Assembly: GCA_017962495.1 (NCBI GenBank)
Contig: JAGCVH010000014.1
Coordinates: 1-39,249, forward strand
Origin: Bacteroidaceae bacterium
GTDB lineage: Bacteria > Bacteroidota > Bacteroidia > Bacteroidales > Bacteroidaceae
Length of the DNA: 39,249 nucleotides
Direction: 5' to 3'
Made by a program: the position numbers and the translations under genes. The notes beneath the pieces are model-generated. The model made no database searches and was not told where the DNA came from. It was given only the letters and a program-made list of their open reading frames with translations. Below are positions 16,571 to 25,096 of the stretch, piece by piece; position 1 is the stretch's first letter, and each line of letters opens with the position of its first letter.

Positions 16571-18739
16571 CTACTTAATAATTCTTTTCGCAACGTCTAT
16601 GGGATTGCCTTCGGGTTGTGCCAAGTAGGCGTTGTGTTCAAGTGTCCAAGGTTCTTCCATTCCGTACCAATCAACTTCGACAGCAGGGTTGCCCTCCTTG
16701 GGTACATACGAATTGCCGACAGCCATCATGGGCAGGCGTCCGTCGAGTTCGTCCTGAAGTATGCCGAAGAAATGCTTCCATCGAGGATAATAAAAGTCGC
16801 GCAGGATTCCTTGCCACTCCTTGTGGGCATAGTCGCGAAGTTTGCCTTCATCGGCACAATGGCGATTGCCCCATGTGGTTATCTGCACACGAGCATTCCA
16901 CTCATAGAGATTGCATTCCTCCAAGGTTGTGCCCAGTTGACGGGCTTGTTGTGTCCAGTTGCCAAGCCGGAATTCGCTACGTGTGGCAAGCAATGAATCT
17001 TGTTGCAGCAATAGGCGTAGGAATTCTTCACTATCTTGTTTGAAGGCTCGTTTGTCACAACTATTGAAGTCTGCAATGGTGCGATTATATACAATACGAC
17101 CTCGGTCGGCAATTGCTTGACGACAGATGTCCACCAAATCGTATTCGAAGTTATTGTTACCGCGATATTGGTCGGCAACGGAAAGCATCAGTTGGGCGGC
17201 TTCCCACGTGGTGGTGGGGTCGTAGTAATTGTTCATCTTGCTCCATGAGGATACCTGGAAGCAGTTGAAGGCAGGACGGGCACAGAAAATGCTTTCATGG
17301 GGACCTTGCTGATAATTGCCAAAAGGAGCGTTATAAATGCCGTCGGCGATAATCTGCCATGCTTTCCGGATAGTTTCGTCAACCTTGCCATAGCGTGCTT
17401 TCACGTAACTGTCCAACCAAGCCTCCTTAGTGGGTATTTCATTGAGCCAAGGCAACTCGGACATCAGTTCGAACATGGCGGGATTGTTTTCCGACCCTTC
17501 CATCGTCAATCCCCAACCCACAATGTGGCGAGCCATAGGACTGGTGCGTGTGAAACGGAAGTTATTGAGGAGCAAGTCCATGCGTCCGTGTAACCCGACG
17601 TTAGCACCAAAGTTCTCGAGCATACAGAATATCCAATCGTGGTCACCATAGCCATTATCGCGTTTGAAACGACTTGGAATGCCCCACATAGGCGAACATT
17701 CGCTAAAAAGGTCTAAGACGATGACTTCGCCAGCAGGAAGCGCATCGAGCATCTTCGGACGTGGGTTTTCATTCCATCCCTGCACCACCCATTTGGCTTG
17801 GGGCGCTGCTTGTTTCATGGCCGAAAGGATATAGCGTCCCATCTCGCCAATATCCACTCCCTGAGGCAAATTGCCTTCGTGGAAGGGGTCCATGCTATAG
17901 TATTCTGCTTCGCCATAAAGACGCTTTGTCTCCTCATAAAACATTTTTGCGTATTGGGCAAAGCGTGGGTCGTTGGGCAATAAGATAGCGGGACGCGTAA
18001 AACCGTTCCATTGTTGCTTGGGACCATCACTGAGGAATGAAGGAATCATTCCGCAATATCCTGGCAATACGGGCTTCATACCATACTCCTTCATCCTTTT
18101 AAGGATTCTCTTCTGCAACTTCTCTTGCTGACCATACCAACTCAATGGCAAAGGACCTCCCCAACCTTCAAGGTTGTTCATTTCCCACCAAGCAAGGAAG
18201 GCAGGACCTGGGATGAAGTTTGCCACCTCTTGCTCACTGTGCCCTAAACGCAAAAGCATGTTGCGCCAAACGCATTCGTGACCTACAGCAGCCAAAGGCA
18301 TATTGATGCCGTGTAGAGCCATCCAATCCAGTTCTGTCTGCCATCGCTTCCAATCCCAGAAAGCCATAGAGTAGGAGAATGTGCAATAATTGAAGTCATA
18401 ACGCAAGCGCAGGTTCGTCTCGTGGCGTTCCTTCTGCATAACAACTGGCAATTGAGCGGGTAGTTTAGCTTGCATCTGGTTCCACGTCAGATGAATGCCG
18501 GCATAGTGTTTCAGATACCAGTTCAGTCCTGTGGCGATGTTTACCCATGAATTACCTCGAATGACGGGTTTGTTGCCCTTCTGATCCAATTCGAAGAAGT
18601 CCACATCACTCTTTACCTGTTGAATCACAAACTTCTTGGATGCTCCTCGGTCGATGCGCTCCAGGAGGTCGTCGATTGGAGTCGAGAAAACGAGAGATTG
18701 GGAAAAGAAAAGGATGAGAAGTAAAGCAATGCGTCTCAT
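16571..18739 (-). CDS. Alpha-N-acetylglucosaminidase (GH89, NAGLU family)
   Basis: The 722-aa secreted enzyme begins MRRIALLLILFFSQSLVFS, a signal peptide. GH89 hallmarks are the N-terminal RYDFNYCTFSYSMAFWDW, WMALHGINMPLA, YYSMDPFHEG with a likely catalytic Glu, and QGWNENPRP. GH89 enzymes release alpha-linked GlcNAc from the ends of mucin glycans or heparan-type chains. An in-frame ATG at 18763 would leave no leader after the predicted promoter, so 18739 is chosen. The gene sits on the minus strand with GH92/SusD/SusC but is separated from them by a plus-strand helicase, so it has its own transcript. Confidence 0.93.
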   Translation of the reverse strand: MRRIALLLILFFSQSLVFSTPIDDLLERIDRGASKKFVIQQVKSDVDFFELDQKGNKPVIRGNSWVNIATGLNWYLKHYAGIHLTWNQMQAKLPAQLPVVMQKERHETNLRLRYDFNYCTFSYSMAFWDWKRWQTELDWMALHGINMPLAAVGHECVWRNMLLRLGHSEQEVANFIPGPAFLAWWEMNNLEGWGGPLPLSWYGQQEKLQKRILKRMKEYGMKPVLPGYCGMIPSFLSDGPKQQWNGFTRPAILLPNDPRFAQYAKMFYEETKRLYGEAEYYSMDPFHEGNLPQGVDIGEMGRYILSAMKQAAPQAKWVVQGWNENPRPKMLDALPAGEVIVLDLFSECSPMWGIPSRFKRDNGYGDHDWIFCMLENFGANVGLHGRMDLLLNNFRFTRTSPMARHIVGWGLTMEGSENNPAMFELMSELPWLNEIPTKEAWLDSYVKARYGKVDETIRKAWQIIADGIYNAPFGNYQQGPHESIFCARPAFNCFQVSSWSKMNNYYDPTTTWEAAQLMLSVADQYRGNNNFEYDLVDICRQAIADRGRIVYNRTIADFNSCDKRAFKQDSEEFLRLLLQQDSLLATRSEFRLGNWTQQARQLGTTLEECNLYEWNARVQITTWGNRHCADEGKLRDYAHKEWQGILRDFYYPRWKHFFGILQDELDGRLPMMAVGNSYVPKEGNPAVEVDWYGMEEPWTLEHNAYLAQPEGNPIDVAKRIIK

Positions 18740-18769
18740 GATGTGATTATGGTTATAGTTCATACGCTA

Positions 18770-18777
18770 CAAAGATA
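18770..18777 (-). promoter_or_regulatory. -7 element upstream of the GH89 gene
   Basis: The minus strand reads TATCTTTG (18777-18770). Initiation about 7 nt downstream falls near 18763, supporting the downstream ATG at 18739. No -33 TTTG is seen at the usual distance. Confidence 0.5.
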
Positions 18778-18821
18778 AGAAATAAATAGTAAATGGTAAA
18801 TGGTAAATGGCAAATAATTTA

Positions 18822-18829
18822 TATCTTTG
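18822..18829 (+). promoter_or_regulatory. -7 element immediately before the helicase start
   Basis: TATCTTTG lies only five bases before the ATG at 18835, predicting a leaderless or nearly leaderless mRNA. It is preceded by an AAATGGTAAATGG repeat (about 18791-18810) and pairs divergently with the GH89 promoter. Confidence 0.45.
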
Positions 18830-18834
18830 TCAAC

Positions 18835-20697
18835 ATGATTCAGAAATTGGTTCGACAAAGGGAACTGTTAAGGTTGGAATACGAGTATGAGAAGGAACAA
18901 TTCCAACGGCAAACGGAGGCTATGGGCGTGGAACGTAAAGTTCGGCGTGGCCTTTGTTGGTATCCTTTGAATGTAGGTCGGAACTATTACAATTCGCTCG
19001 ACCAGTTGGTGGTTGAGGTGACCAATGGTGTGCCGCAGGAGGATGTGGAACATCAGTTCGAGCCAGGCAAGCCCGTTTGCTTTTTCGAGCAGGATGCATC
19101 GGAAATGCTTCGTTACATGAAGTTTGTTGGGCAAGTGAGTTATGTGGAAGATAATAGGATGGTGATTGTCTTGCCCAATGCAGATGCGCTTCTGCAAGTG
19201 CAATCGGCTCAACGATTGGGTGTGCAATTGTATTTAGACGAGTACACCTATCGGCAGATGTTTGCGGCACTCGACCAAGTCATTAACGCACAAAAGGGAC
19301 GACTGGCCGAATTGCGTGATATCATCCATACTTCAACTCCTGCCCACAAGTTCACCTTTGTTCCTGTTCGTTTCCCTTGGCTCAATCCGAGTCAGGAACA
19401 AGCCGTGAACGAAGTTCTTTGGGCAAAAGATGTGGCGGTGGTGCATGGTCCTCCAGGAACAGGTAAAACCACGACGCTCGTTGAAGCCATCTATGAGACA
19501 TTGCGTCGGGAAACTCAGGTTTTGGTGTGTGCCCAAAGCAATATGGCTGTGGATTGGATTAGTGAGAAACTGGCCGATCGAGGTGTGTCTGTTTTGCGTA
19601 TAGGCAACCCTACGAGAGTGACTGATAAGATGCTGAGTTACACCTTCGAACGAAGGTTCGAGAGCCATCCTCGATACACCGATTTGTGGACGCTTCGCCA
19701 CGAAATCCGTCGCATGTATGATACCCAGAAAGGGCGTTCCGATTCCTTCCATCAGAAGATTGAACGCTTGCGGGATCGTTGCACAGAGTTGGAGATGACC
19801 ATTACTGCCGACCTTTTTGCCGATGCTCGAGTGGTGGCTTGCACGCTTACGGGCAGCGCCAACCGTTTGCTCGTAGGGCATCATTTCGCGACGCTCTTCA
19901 TCGATGAGGCTGCTCAAGCCTTGGAGGCTGCTTGCTGGATAGCTATTCAGAAGGCTAATCGTGTTATCTTGGCAGGCGACCATCGGCAGTTGCCTCCTAC
20001 CATCAAGTGCATCGAAGCCTTGAAAGGCGGATTAGACCAAACGATGATGCAAACCATCGTCGAGAATAAACCTGCTCAGGTGTCGTTGTTGACGGTGCAG
20101 TATCGAATGTCGGATGGCATCATGCAATTCCCCAACCAGGAGTTCTATGAAGGGCGCTTGGAGAGTGCTCCGCAGGTGAAGTATCGTGGTATCTTGGATT
20201 GGGATACGGCCATTGACTGGATAGACACACCAGAAGGAATGGAATATCAGGAACAGCAAGCAGGCGATGGGTTGAGCCGACAGAATCCTGCAGAGGCAGA
20301 ACTGACATTGCAAAGCCTGAAGAACTATTTCTTAAAGATAGGAAAGGAACGAATTCTGTACGAACAGATAGACGTGGGCATTATCTCGCCCTATCGAGGA
20401 CAGGTAAGTTTGCTCCGACGTATGCTTCGACGCGATTCTTATTGGAAACCATTCCGCCATCTGATAACCATCAACACGATTGATGGTTTCCAAGGTCAAG
20501 AGCGCGATGTTATTGTCATCAGCATGGTGCGAAACAACGAGGAAGGGGATGTGGGTTTCCTTCGTGATTTGCGTCGAATGAATGTGGCTATAACTCGGGC
20601 ACGAATGAAGATTCTGCTCATCGGCAATCGAACCACGCTTTCGCATGATCCTTTCTATCGACGATTGCTTCGCTATATTGATAATCAAATGAATTAG
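18835..20697 (+). CDS. Superfamily 1 DNA/RNA helicase (Upf1/IGHMBP2-like)
   Basis: The 620-aa ATPase has Walker A GPPGTGKT (residues 205-212), Walker B FIDEAAQA (D357, E358), motif III GDHRQLPPT, QYRM, and the C-terminal motifs TIDGFQGQERDVIVIS and NVAITRAR. This is the Upf1-like SF1B group, which contains 5'-3' helicases of RNA or DNA metabolism. The N-terminal about 190 residues form the beta-barrel/stalk seen in IGHMBP2-type proteins. The ORF is open to 18793, but MIQKLVRQRELL at 18835 is the natural start. It interrupts the glycan locus and has no evident link to it. Confidence 0.9.
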   Translation: MIQKLVRQRELLRLEYEYEKEQFQRQTEAMGVERKVRRGLCWYPLNVGRNYYNSLDQLVVEVTNGVPQEDVEHQFEPGKPVCFFEQDASEMLRYMKFVGQVSYVEDNRMVIVLPNADALLQVQSAQRLGVQLYLDEYTYRQMFAALDQVINAQKGRLAELRDIIHTSTPAHKFTFVPVRFPWLNPSQEQAVNEVLWAKDVAVVHGPPGTGKTTTLVEAIYETLRRETQVLVCAQSNMAVDWISEKLADRGVSVLRIGNPTRVTDKMLSYTFERRFESHPRYTDLWTLRHEIRRMYDTQKGRSDSFHQKIERLRDRCTELEMTITADLFADARVVACTLTGSANRLLVGHHFATLFIDEAAQALEAACWIAIQKANRVILAGDHRQLPPTIKCIEALKGGLDQTMMQTIVENKPAQVSLLTVQYRMSDGIMQFPNQEFYEGRLESAPQVKYRGILDWDTAIDWIDTPEGMEYQEQQAGDGLSRQNPAEAELTLQSLKNYFLKIGKERILYEQIDVGIISPYRGQVSLLRRMLRRDSYWKPFRHLITINTIDGFQGQERDVIVISMVRNNEEGDVGFLRDLRRMNVAITRARMKILLIGNRTTLSHDPFYRRLLRYIDNQMN

Positions 20698-20759
20698 TAG
20701 AGGGAAGGCTGTTAATAAGATGGAAAATGAGTAGCCTACTTCATCATTTCATCATTTCA

Positions 20760-23342
20760 TCACTCCCTCACTTCTTTCGCTTCCCAATTAATCTCTACGG
20801 GATTGTTTTGCATGCTCACAATCAACGGCAGTCGAATGTCATCGCGAACCCACATGTCGCCTCCTTCTTTTGTATCGATAAGGTGGAGCAGTGAATCTTT
20901 TTGTTCGGTTAGCACCCAATTGGTATTGCAGTAACGCACATTCCCCTTCTTCTTTATCTCCTTCAGCGCTTTCGTGGGGAAGAGGGCAAAGAGTTGGTTG
21001 TTGGGAAGTACGATGTGTTGCCCGTCGAGCGGTTGTTCATAGGATAGATGCGTAGCTTTGCGACGGGCTTTGGGCGTCATGGTGTACGAACCTGTCCAAA
21101 GGCGCAGATTCCTTTCGATGCTCCAAAAGAGAGTGAGTGAATCTTTGTGCTCTTTGAATGATACGTGGAAGCGACGCGTCTGACCATGCAGCTTGTAGGT
21201 AATGAGATATTGTTCGGGTGCAATCGAACCTATGTTCGATGGCTCTTGAACCTTTGTTCGATGACTCTCGAACCTAAGGCTTGGAACAAGAAGCATTCCA
21301 CCCTCTAAAAGTTGGGCGTGATTGATGCGCCAATCGCGTAAGGGAACTCCGTTGAGCAAAGGGGTTTCGATGGTGCTGTCCGCCTTGCAGGTAAGCTTGC
21401 CGAATGTCCACTCTTTGATGAAGGGCGAATGGATGAGATATTGATCAGTCCCTGCCAAAGGATAAAGGCCAAGGATGTGGAAGGCCAACCACGACGACAT
21501 AGCTCCTCCGTCGTCATTGCCGGGCAGTCCTTTGGAAGTGGTATCGAAGTGCTGGGTAATAATCTCGTGGATGCGTTGACTTGACCGTTCTGGCTTGCCG
21601 ATCCAATGGTAAAGGCAAGGGGTTAAGAACGAGGGCTCATTGGCAACGTTGTAGTAATTGTGACTGAAGAAGGTGTCAAGGCGGGCTTCGAACTTCTCAG
21701 GACCACCACACAACTGGATGAGGGTAAGGATGTCATGAGGAATGGAGAATGAGTATTCCCATGAAGAGGCTTCGTACATAAAGCAATCCCACCACGGACA
21801 ATACCACGGGCCTTCGTAACTGGTATCAGGCGTATAGCGGAAGGTGTATTTTTGAAGCTTGCTATGTCCGAAGGGTAAGTCGTCGAGCCATTGGCCTTGA
21901 TGGTCGCGAGGCATAATGAAACCGCGGGCTCCATCGTGTTCGTAGTTGGCTCTCCACAGATTCTGCCATCGACGACTTTGTTCCATATATTTATTATAAA
22001 GGTCTTCTTTCCCCAGATGTTGCGCTACTTGTGCAATTGCCCAGTCGCAGAACGAATATTCTACCGTTCTGTTGCCTGCTCGGGCAATACCATATGGAAT
22101 ATAACCCAAGGTGTTGTATTCCTCAAGCCCTCCTCGTCCTTCGGCTTCGTCGTCCTCGGGTGGAACAGTCGCGTCCTTTAGCATGGCTTCTAAAGCCAAA
22201 GCATAATCCAAATCGAGCCCTTTTGCTAATGCGTCAACCATAACGATTTCTCCATTACTGCCTCCTTGCGTGCGTCCGTTTGAGTTACCGCTTCTGGCAT
22301 CGGGCATATATCCGTCACGTTGGTAGATGGTAAGCAAGGAACGGGCTATCTCTGTGGCTCGTTGTTTGTCGAGCAGGGTGAGTAGGGGAGTACTTGTGCG
22401 ATAAGTGTCCCAAATGGCATAGTAATCATCGTATGTCCCATCCTCGCGGGTAGTCGGCATTAGGCATGTGTGATACAATGCGGTATAAAACTGGGTTTTG
22501 AACAACGATGACGCCGAGTTGTCTTCTATGTGGAATGATGATAACAGCTTTTCCCATTCATCGATACATGCCTGACGAACGGCATTAAAGCCTTTGCGTT
22601 CTATATTTGCATGAGCCTGCTGAGGACTGATATAGGAAATGCCTACTGTCATCTCCACATCGTTTCGCTGGCACTGAACATCCATTGACTGACCGCGATG
22701 AAATGCCTGTTCTTCAATTCGACTATTGAACTCAGCATAGAAGTAAACAGTATAAGGACCGCCATTATTCCATCCGCCGCTAATGGTTTGACTTCCTGCC
22801 ACAGCGTTGTCGTTCACACGATATATTTCAGCCCTTTCGAATTGTTGCGCTTCTCGTGCTTTTGGCACAGGATTGCGGCCAAGGAAGTGGGTAAGGTCGA
22901 AGCGGAAGGCAGGTGTAACACTATCAGGGAAAGTGATGCGATAACTCGAATAGAGACGTGAAGCCGTGATTTCAGTACGAATGCCTGTTTCCTGATAAGT
23001 GGTGGCATAATAGCCGAGTTCTATGGTCTCATCGCTACGATGTTGGGGAACAAGTCCAGGTTGAATAAGGATATTGCCATACTTCGGTCCGCCTCCCGTT
23101 CCACTGACGTGGGTTTGTGAGAAACCGCTTACGAGGGCGGGCATAGGAGTCCATCCTGCATTGTTGCCTGTTCCGCAATCAGGTCCAGGCTTGGCCATGC
23201 CGAAGGGAACGCAGGGACCAATATATGTGCGTCCAAGCCCTTCGCTTCCAATGCGTGGATCGACATAGCTCACAACCTGGGCGGTAGCAAATTGCAAAAT
23301 GCAAAATGCAAAATGAAGAATTAATATGGCTATCCTTTTCAT
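20760..23342 (-). CDS. GH92 alpha-mannosidase
   Basis: The 860-aa secreted enzyme has family GH92 hallmarks. The N-terminal beta-sandwich carries YVDPRIGSEGLGRTYIGP and GFSQTHVSGTGGG. The (alpha/alpha)6 domain has YAIWDTYRTSTPLL, SGNSNGRTQGGSNGE and GNDDGG (608-613). GH92 enzymes are calcium-dependent exo-mannosidases of N-glycans, mostly alpha-1,2. After LLEGGMLLVPSLRF there is an extra about 150-residue C-terminal region, introduced by a 22-bp tandem repeat. The signal peptide (ILHFAFCILQFATAQ) is encoded by a 7-bp tandem repeat. The gene lies 80 bp after susD behind an intercistronic hairpin. Confidence 0.94.
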   Translation of the reverse strand: MKRIAILILHFAFCILQFATAQVVSYVDPRIGSEGLGRTYIGPCVPFGMAKPGPDCGTGNNAGWTPMPALVSGFSQTHVSGTGGGPKYGNILIQPGLVPQHRSDETIELGYYATTYQETGIRTEITASRLYSSYRITFPDSVTPAFRFDLTHFLGRNPVPKAREAQQFERAEIYRVNDNAVAGSQTISGGWNNGGPYTVYFYAEFNSRIEEQAFHRGQSMDVQCQRNDVEMTVGISYISPQQAHANIERKGFNAVRQACIDEWEKLLSSFHIEDNSASSLFKTQFYTALYHTCLMPTTREDGTYDDYYAIWDTYRTSTPLLTLLDKQRATEIARSLLTIYQRDGYMPDARSGNSNGRTQGGSNGEIVMVDALAKGLDLDYALALEAMLKDATVPPEDDEAEGRGGLEEYNTLGYIPYGIARAGNRTVEYSFCDWAIAQVAQHLGKEDLYNKYMEQSRRWQNLWRANYEHDGARGFIMPRDHQGQWLDDLPFGHSKLQKYTFRYTPDTSYEGPWYCPWWDCFMYEASSWEYSFSIPHDILTLIQLCGGPEKFEARLDTFFSHNYYNVANEPSFLTPCLYHWIGKPERSSQRIHEIITQHFDTTSKGLPGNDDGGAMSSWLAFHILGLYPLAGTDQYLIHSPFIKEWTFGKLTCKADSTIETPLLNGVPLRDWRINHAQLLEGGMLLVPSLRFESHRTKVQEPSNIGSIAPEQYLITYKLHGQTRRFHVSFKEHKDSLTLFWSIERNLRLWTGSYTMTPKARRKATHLSYEQPLDGQHIVLPNNQLFALFPTKALKEIKKKGNVRYCNTNWVLTEQKDSLLHLIDTKEGGDMWVRDDIRLPLIVSMQNNPVEINWEAKEVRE
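21226..21279. repeat. 22-bp tandem repeat (2.4 units) inside the GH92 gene
   Basis: Units begin at 21226, 21248 and 21270, each opening with GAACCT and containing GTTCGATG(G/A)CTCT. GTTCGA and TCGAAC form an inverted repeat in the second unit. The 22-bp period is not a multiple of three, so successive copies are read in different frames (about GH92 residues 689-706). Confidence 0.65.
23287..23322. repeat. 7-bp tandem repeat encoding the GH92 signal peptide
   Basis: On the minus strand the unit CATTTTG is repeated about three times, flanked by ATTCTTC and CAATTTGC. It encodes the hydrophobic core of the GH92 signal peptide. Because the period is 7, each unit is in a different frame. AT-rich strings of this style are otherwise intergenic in this window (for example 150-204 and 15095-15120). 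Confidence 0.6.
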
Positions 23343-23360
23343 CCTTATTCTAAGAGAAGA

Positions 23361-23392
23361 AGGCGTGGAGACTTCTTGAGCACTCCACGCCT
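23361..23392 (-). promoter_or_regulatory. Intercistronic hairpin between susD and GH92
   Basis: AGGCGTGGA and TCCACGCCT form a perfect 9-bp stem with a 14-nt loop, followed on the minus strand by a pyrimidine-rich TCTTCTCTT. It could act as a partial terminator or as an RNA-stability element, lowering enzyme expression relative to SusC/SusD. Confidence 0.55.
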
Positions 23393-23422
23393 CCCGTCGG
23401 ATTTAGTTAGTATAGGTCGGTT

Positions 23423-25075
23423 TTAGTAACCGGGGTTTTGTTTCCAGTTAGTATTGTTGTTCAACACGTCGATTGACAAGGGCCACAGACGCATCTTGGG
23501 ATCGTTGCTTCCGTACTGTGTCTTGAAGCCCCAAGGACGCTCAAAGTCACCAAAACGGATAAGGTCATTACGACGCCAGTGCTCATCGAGGAACTCACGT
23601 CCGCGTTCGTCCAAAATGTCTTGCAGTGTAGGTGTTGCCGACAATGTGGGAGCACCTGCATAGCTGCGAATCTGGTTGAAGAGGCTCTGGGGCGTATCAC
23701 CATTGGTAGCACTACCTCCACGTACGATGGCTTCAGCCTTCATCAGCAGAACGTCGGCAAAGCGGAAGATGGGCACATCATTTGACTGGTTACGATCGTA
23801 TTCGTTGTATTGGGTAATGTTGGGGAAGAACTTGATAGAGCGATAGCCTTGGCACCAACCCTTCATGTCTGCACCACAGTTCAGCTCGGCACTCTCAGCA
23901 CCTTCCTTCAGCGTAATGCTGCGAGTGAAGGTTACAGCCTCGTCCTTATAAGTGTTGCGGACGCTGGTCTTCTCACCCGTGTTGGCATCGTACTGATAAA
24001 CGTCAAAGGTCTCGGCATTACCGTCACCCACGATGCAGTCGTTACGACGGTCGCCGGGGAGGTTAAACAAGGCTGCAAACTCAGGAGTCAGGGCAAAGTT
24101 GCCACCAACCGACTTTGTCATTTCTACAGAGTACAGACCATTGCCGTTCTGTCCGCGACGCCATGTGCGGAAACGTGCATAAGTCAAGCCTGTCTGTGTT
24201 ATGGCATCGAAAGGCATAGCATAGATAAAGTCCTTAATCTGAGGACCATTGTCATAGAAGAACTTCTTCTTGAAGTCGCTCTTTCCACCGCGGTTAGGAT
24301 TCTCGTCACCACCAGCCAAAGCGAAGTGGCCACTCTGGATCAAACGGTCGCAAGCAGCGATACAGTCGTTCAGCTTCTCATTTTCGCCGTATGCCCAGCT
24401 TGCACTGGTTACGTCTTTGGTATAGACGGGCCAGTTGATGTACAACTTAGCCAGCAGAGCATCCACCATCCAGCGAGTAGGCTTGCCATAGGTGCTTGCA
24501 CTTACTGCCTCGGGACATTTGTCGCGAACGGCCAGCAACTCTTGTTCAATCCATTTGGCAACTTCTGCACGCGGACTGCGATCCACGGCTTCGCCTTCTT
24601 CAAGGGGATGGTCTAATATGGGAGTGTCACCCCAGTGGTCCATCAAGAGGAAGTGGTAGAAAGCACGTACAGCACGCAAGGGAGCTGATGCTGCAGCATC
24701 ATCACCGCCAAATTCGATTATCAAGGGATTGCAACGTGTAATACCCGACATGATGTCGTTGTACACGTTCAGCATGTTCTTACAGTTATCGTAGTTGATA
24801 GTGTGTAACGAGAAATTGGCACAGTCGCCATTGTTGTAGTAGTCACCATCGAAGCTCACACCCGTGTACTCGTCGGAGTTCATCGAATTACCCTCGTCAA
24901 AGCGGCGTCCCAGTGCACCGCGGAAGGCAAAGTAGGCGTCGGCTGTTTTGGCTTCGAGGGCAATCTCAGAGTTGGGATATTCTGTGTAGTAAGACTTTAC
25001 GTCCACGTCCAGGTCAGTGCAACTGCCTGCCAAAAGGCCAAGCAGGGCAACAGACAATAAATATCTTGTTTTCAT
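23423..25075 (-). CDS. SusD/RagB family glycan-binding lipoprotein
   Basis: The 550-aa lipoprotein has signal sequence MKTRYLLSVALLGLLAGSC with lipobox LAGSC (Cys19). The N-terminal SusD-like domain holds TPR-type helices (YFAFRGALGRRFDE, NDIMSGI, AVRAFYHFLLMDHWGDTPIL). The C-terminal RagB/SusD region has FRFADVLLMKAEAIVRGG and ILDERGREFLDEHWRRNDLIRFG. SusD proteins cap the SusC transporter at the outer membrane and capture glycan. The gene follows susC by 21 bp. Confidence 0.96.
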   Translation of the reverse strand: MKTRYLLSVALLGLLAGSCTDLDVDVKSYYTEYPNSEIALEAKTADAYFAFRGALGRRFDEGNSMNSDEYTGVSFDGDYYNNGDCANFSLHTINYDNCKNMLNVYNDIMSGITRCNPLIIEFGGDDAAASAPLRAVRAFYHFLLMDHWGDTPILDHPLEEGEAVDRSPRAEVAKWIEQELLAVRDKCPEAVSASTYGKPTRWMVDALLAKLYINWPVYTKDVTSASWAYGENEKLNDCIAACDRLIQSGHFALAGGDENPNRGGKSDFKKKFFYDNGPQIKDFIYAMPFDAITQTGLTYARFRTWRRGQNGNGLYSVEMTKSVGGNFALTPEFAALFNLPGDRRNDCIVGDGNAETFDVYQYDANTGEKTSVRNTYKDEAVTFTRSITLKEGAESAELNCGADMKGWCQGYRSIKFFPNITQYNEYDRNQSNDVPIFRFADVLLMKAEAIVRGGSATNGDTPQSLFNQIRSYAGAPTLSATPTLQDILDERGREFLDEHWRRNDLIRFGDFERPWGFKTQYGSNDPKMRLWPLSIDVLNNNTNWKQNPGY

Positions 25076-25096
25076 ATTGATTATCAGATTAATGGA

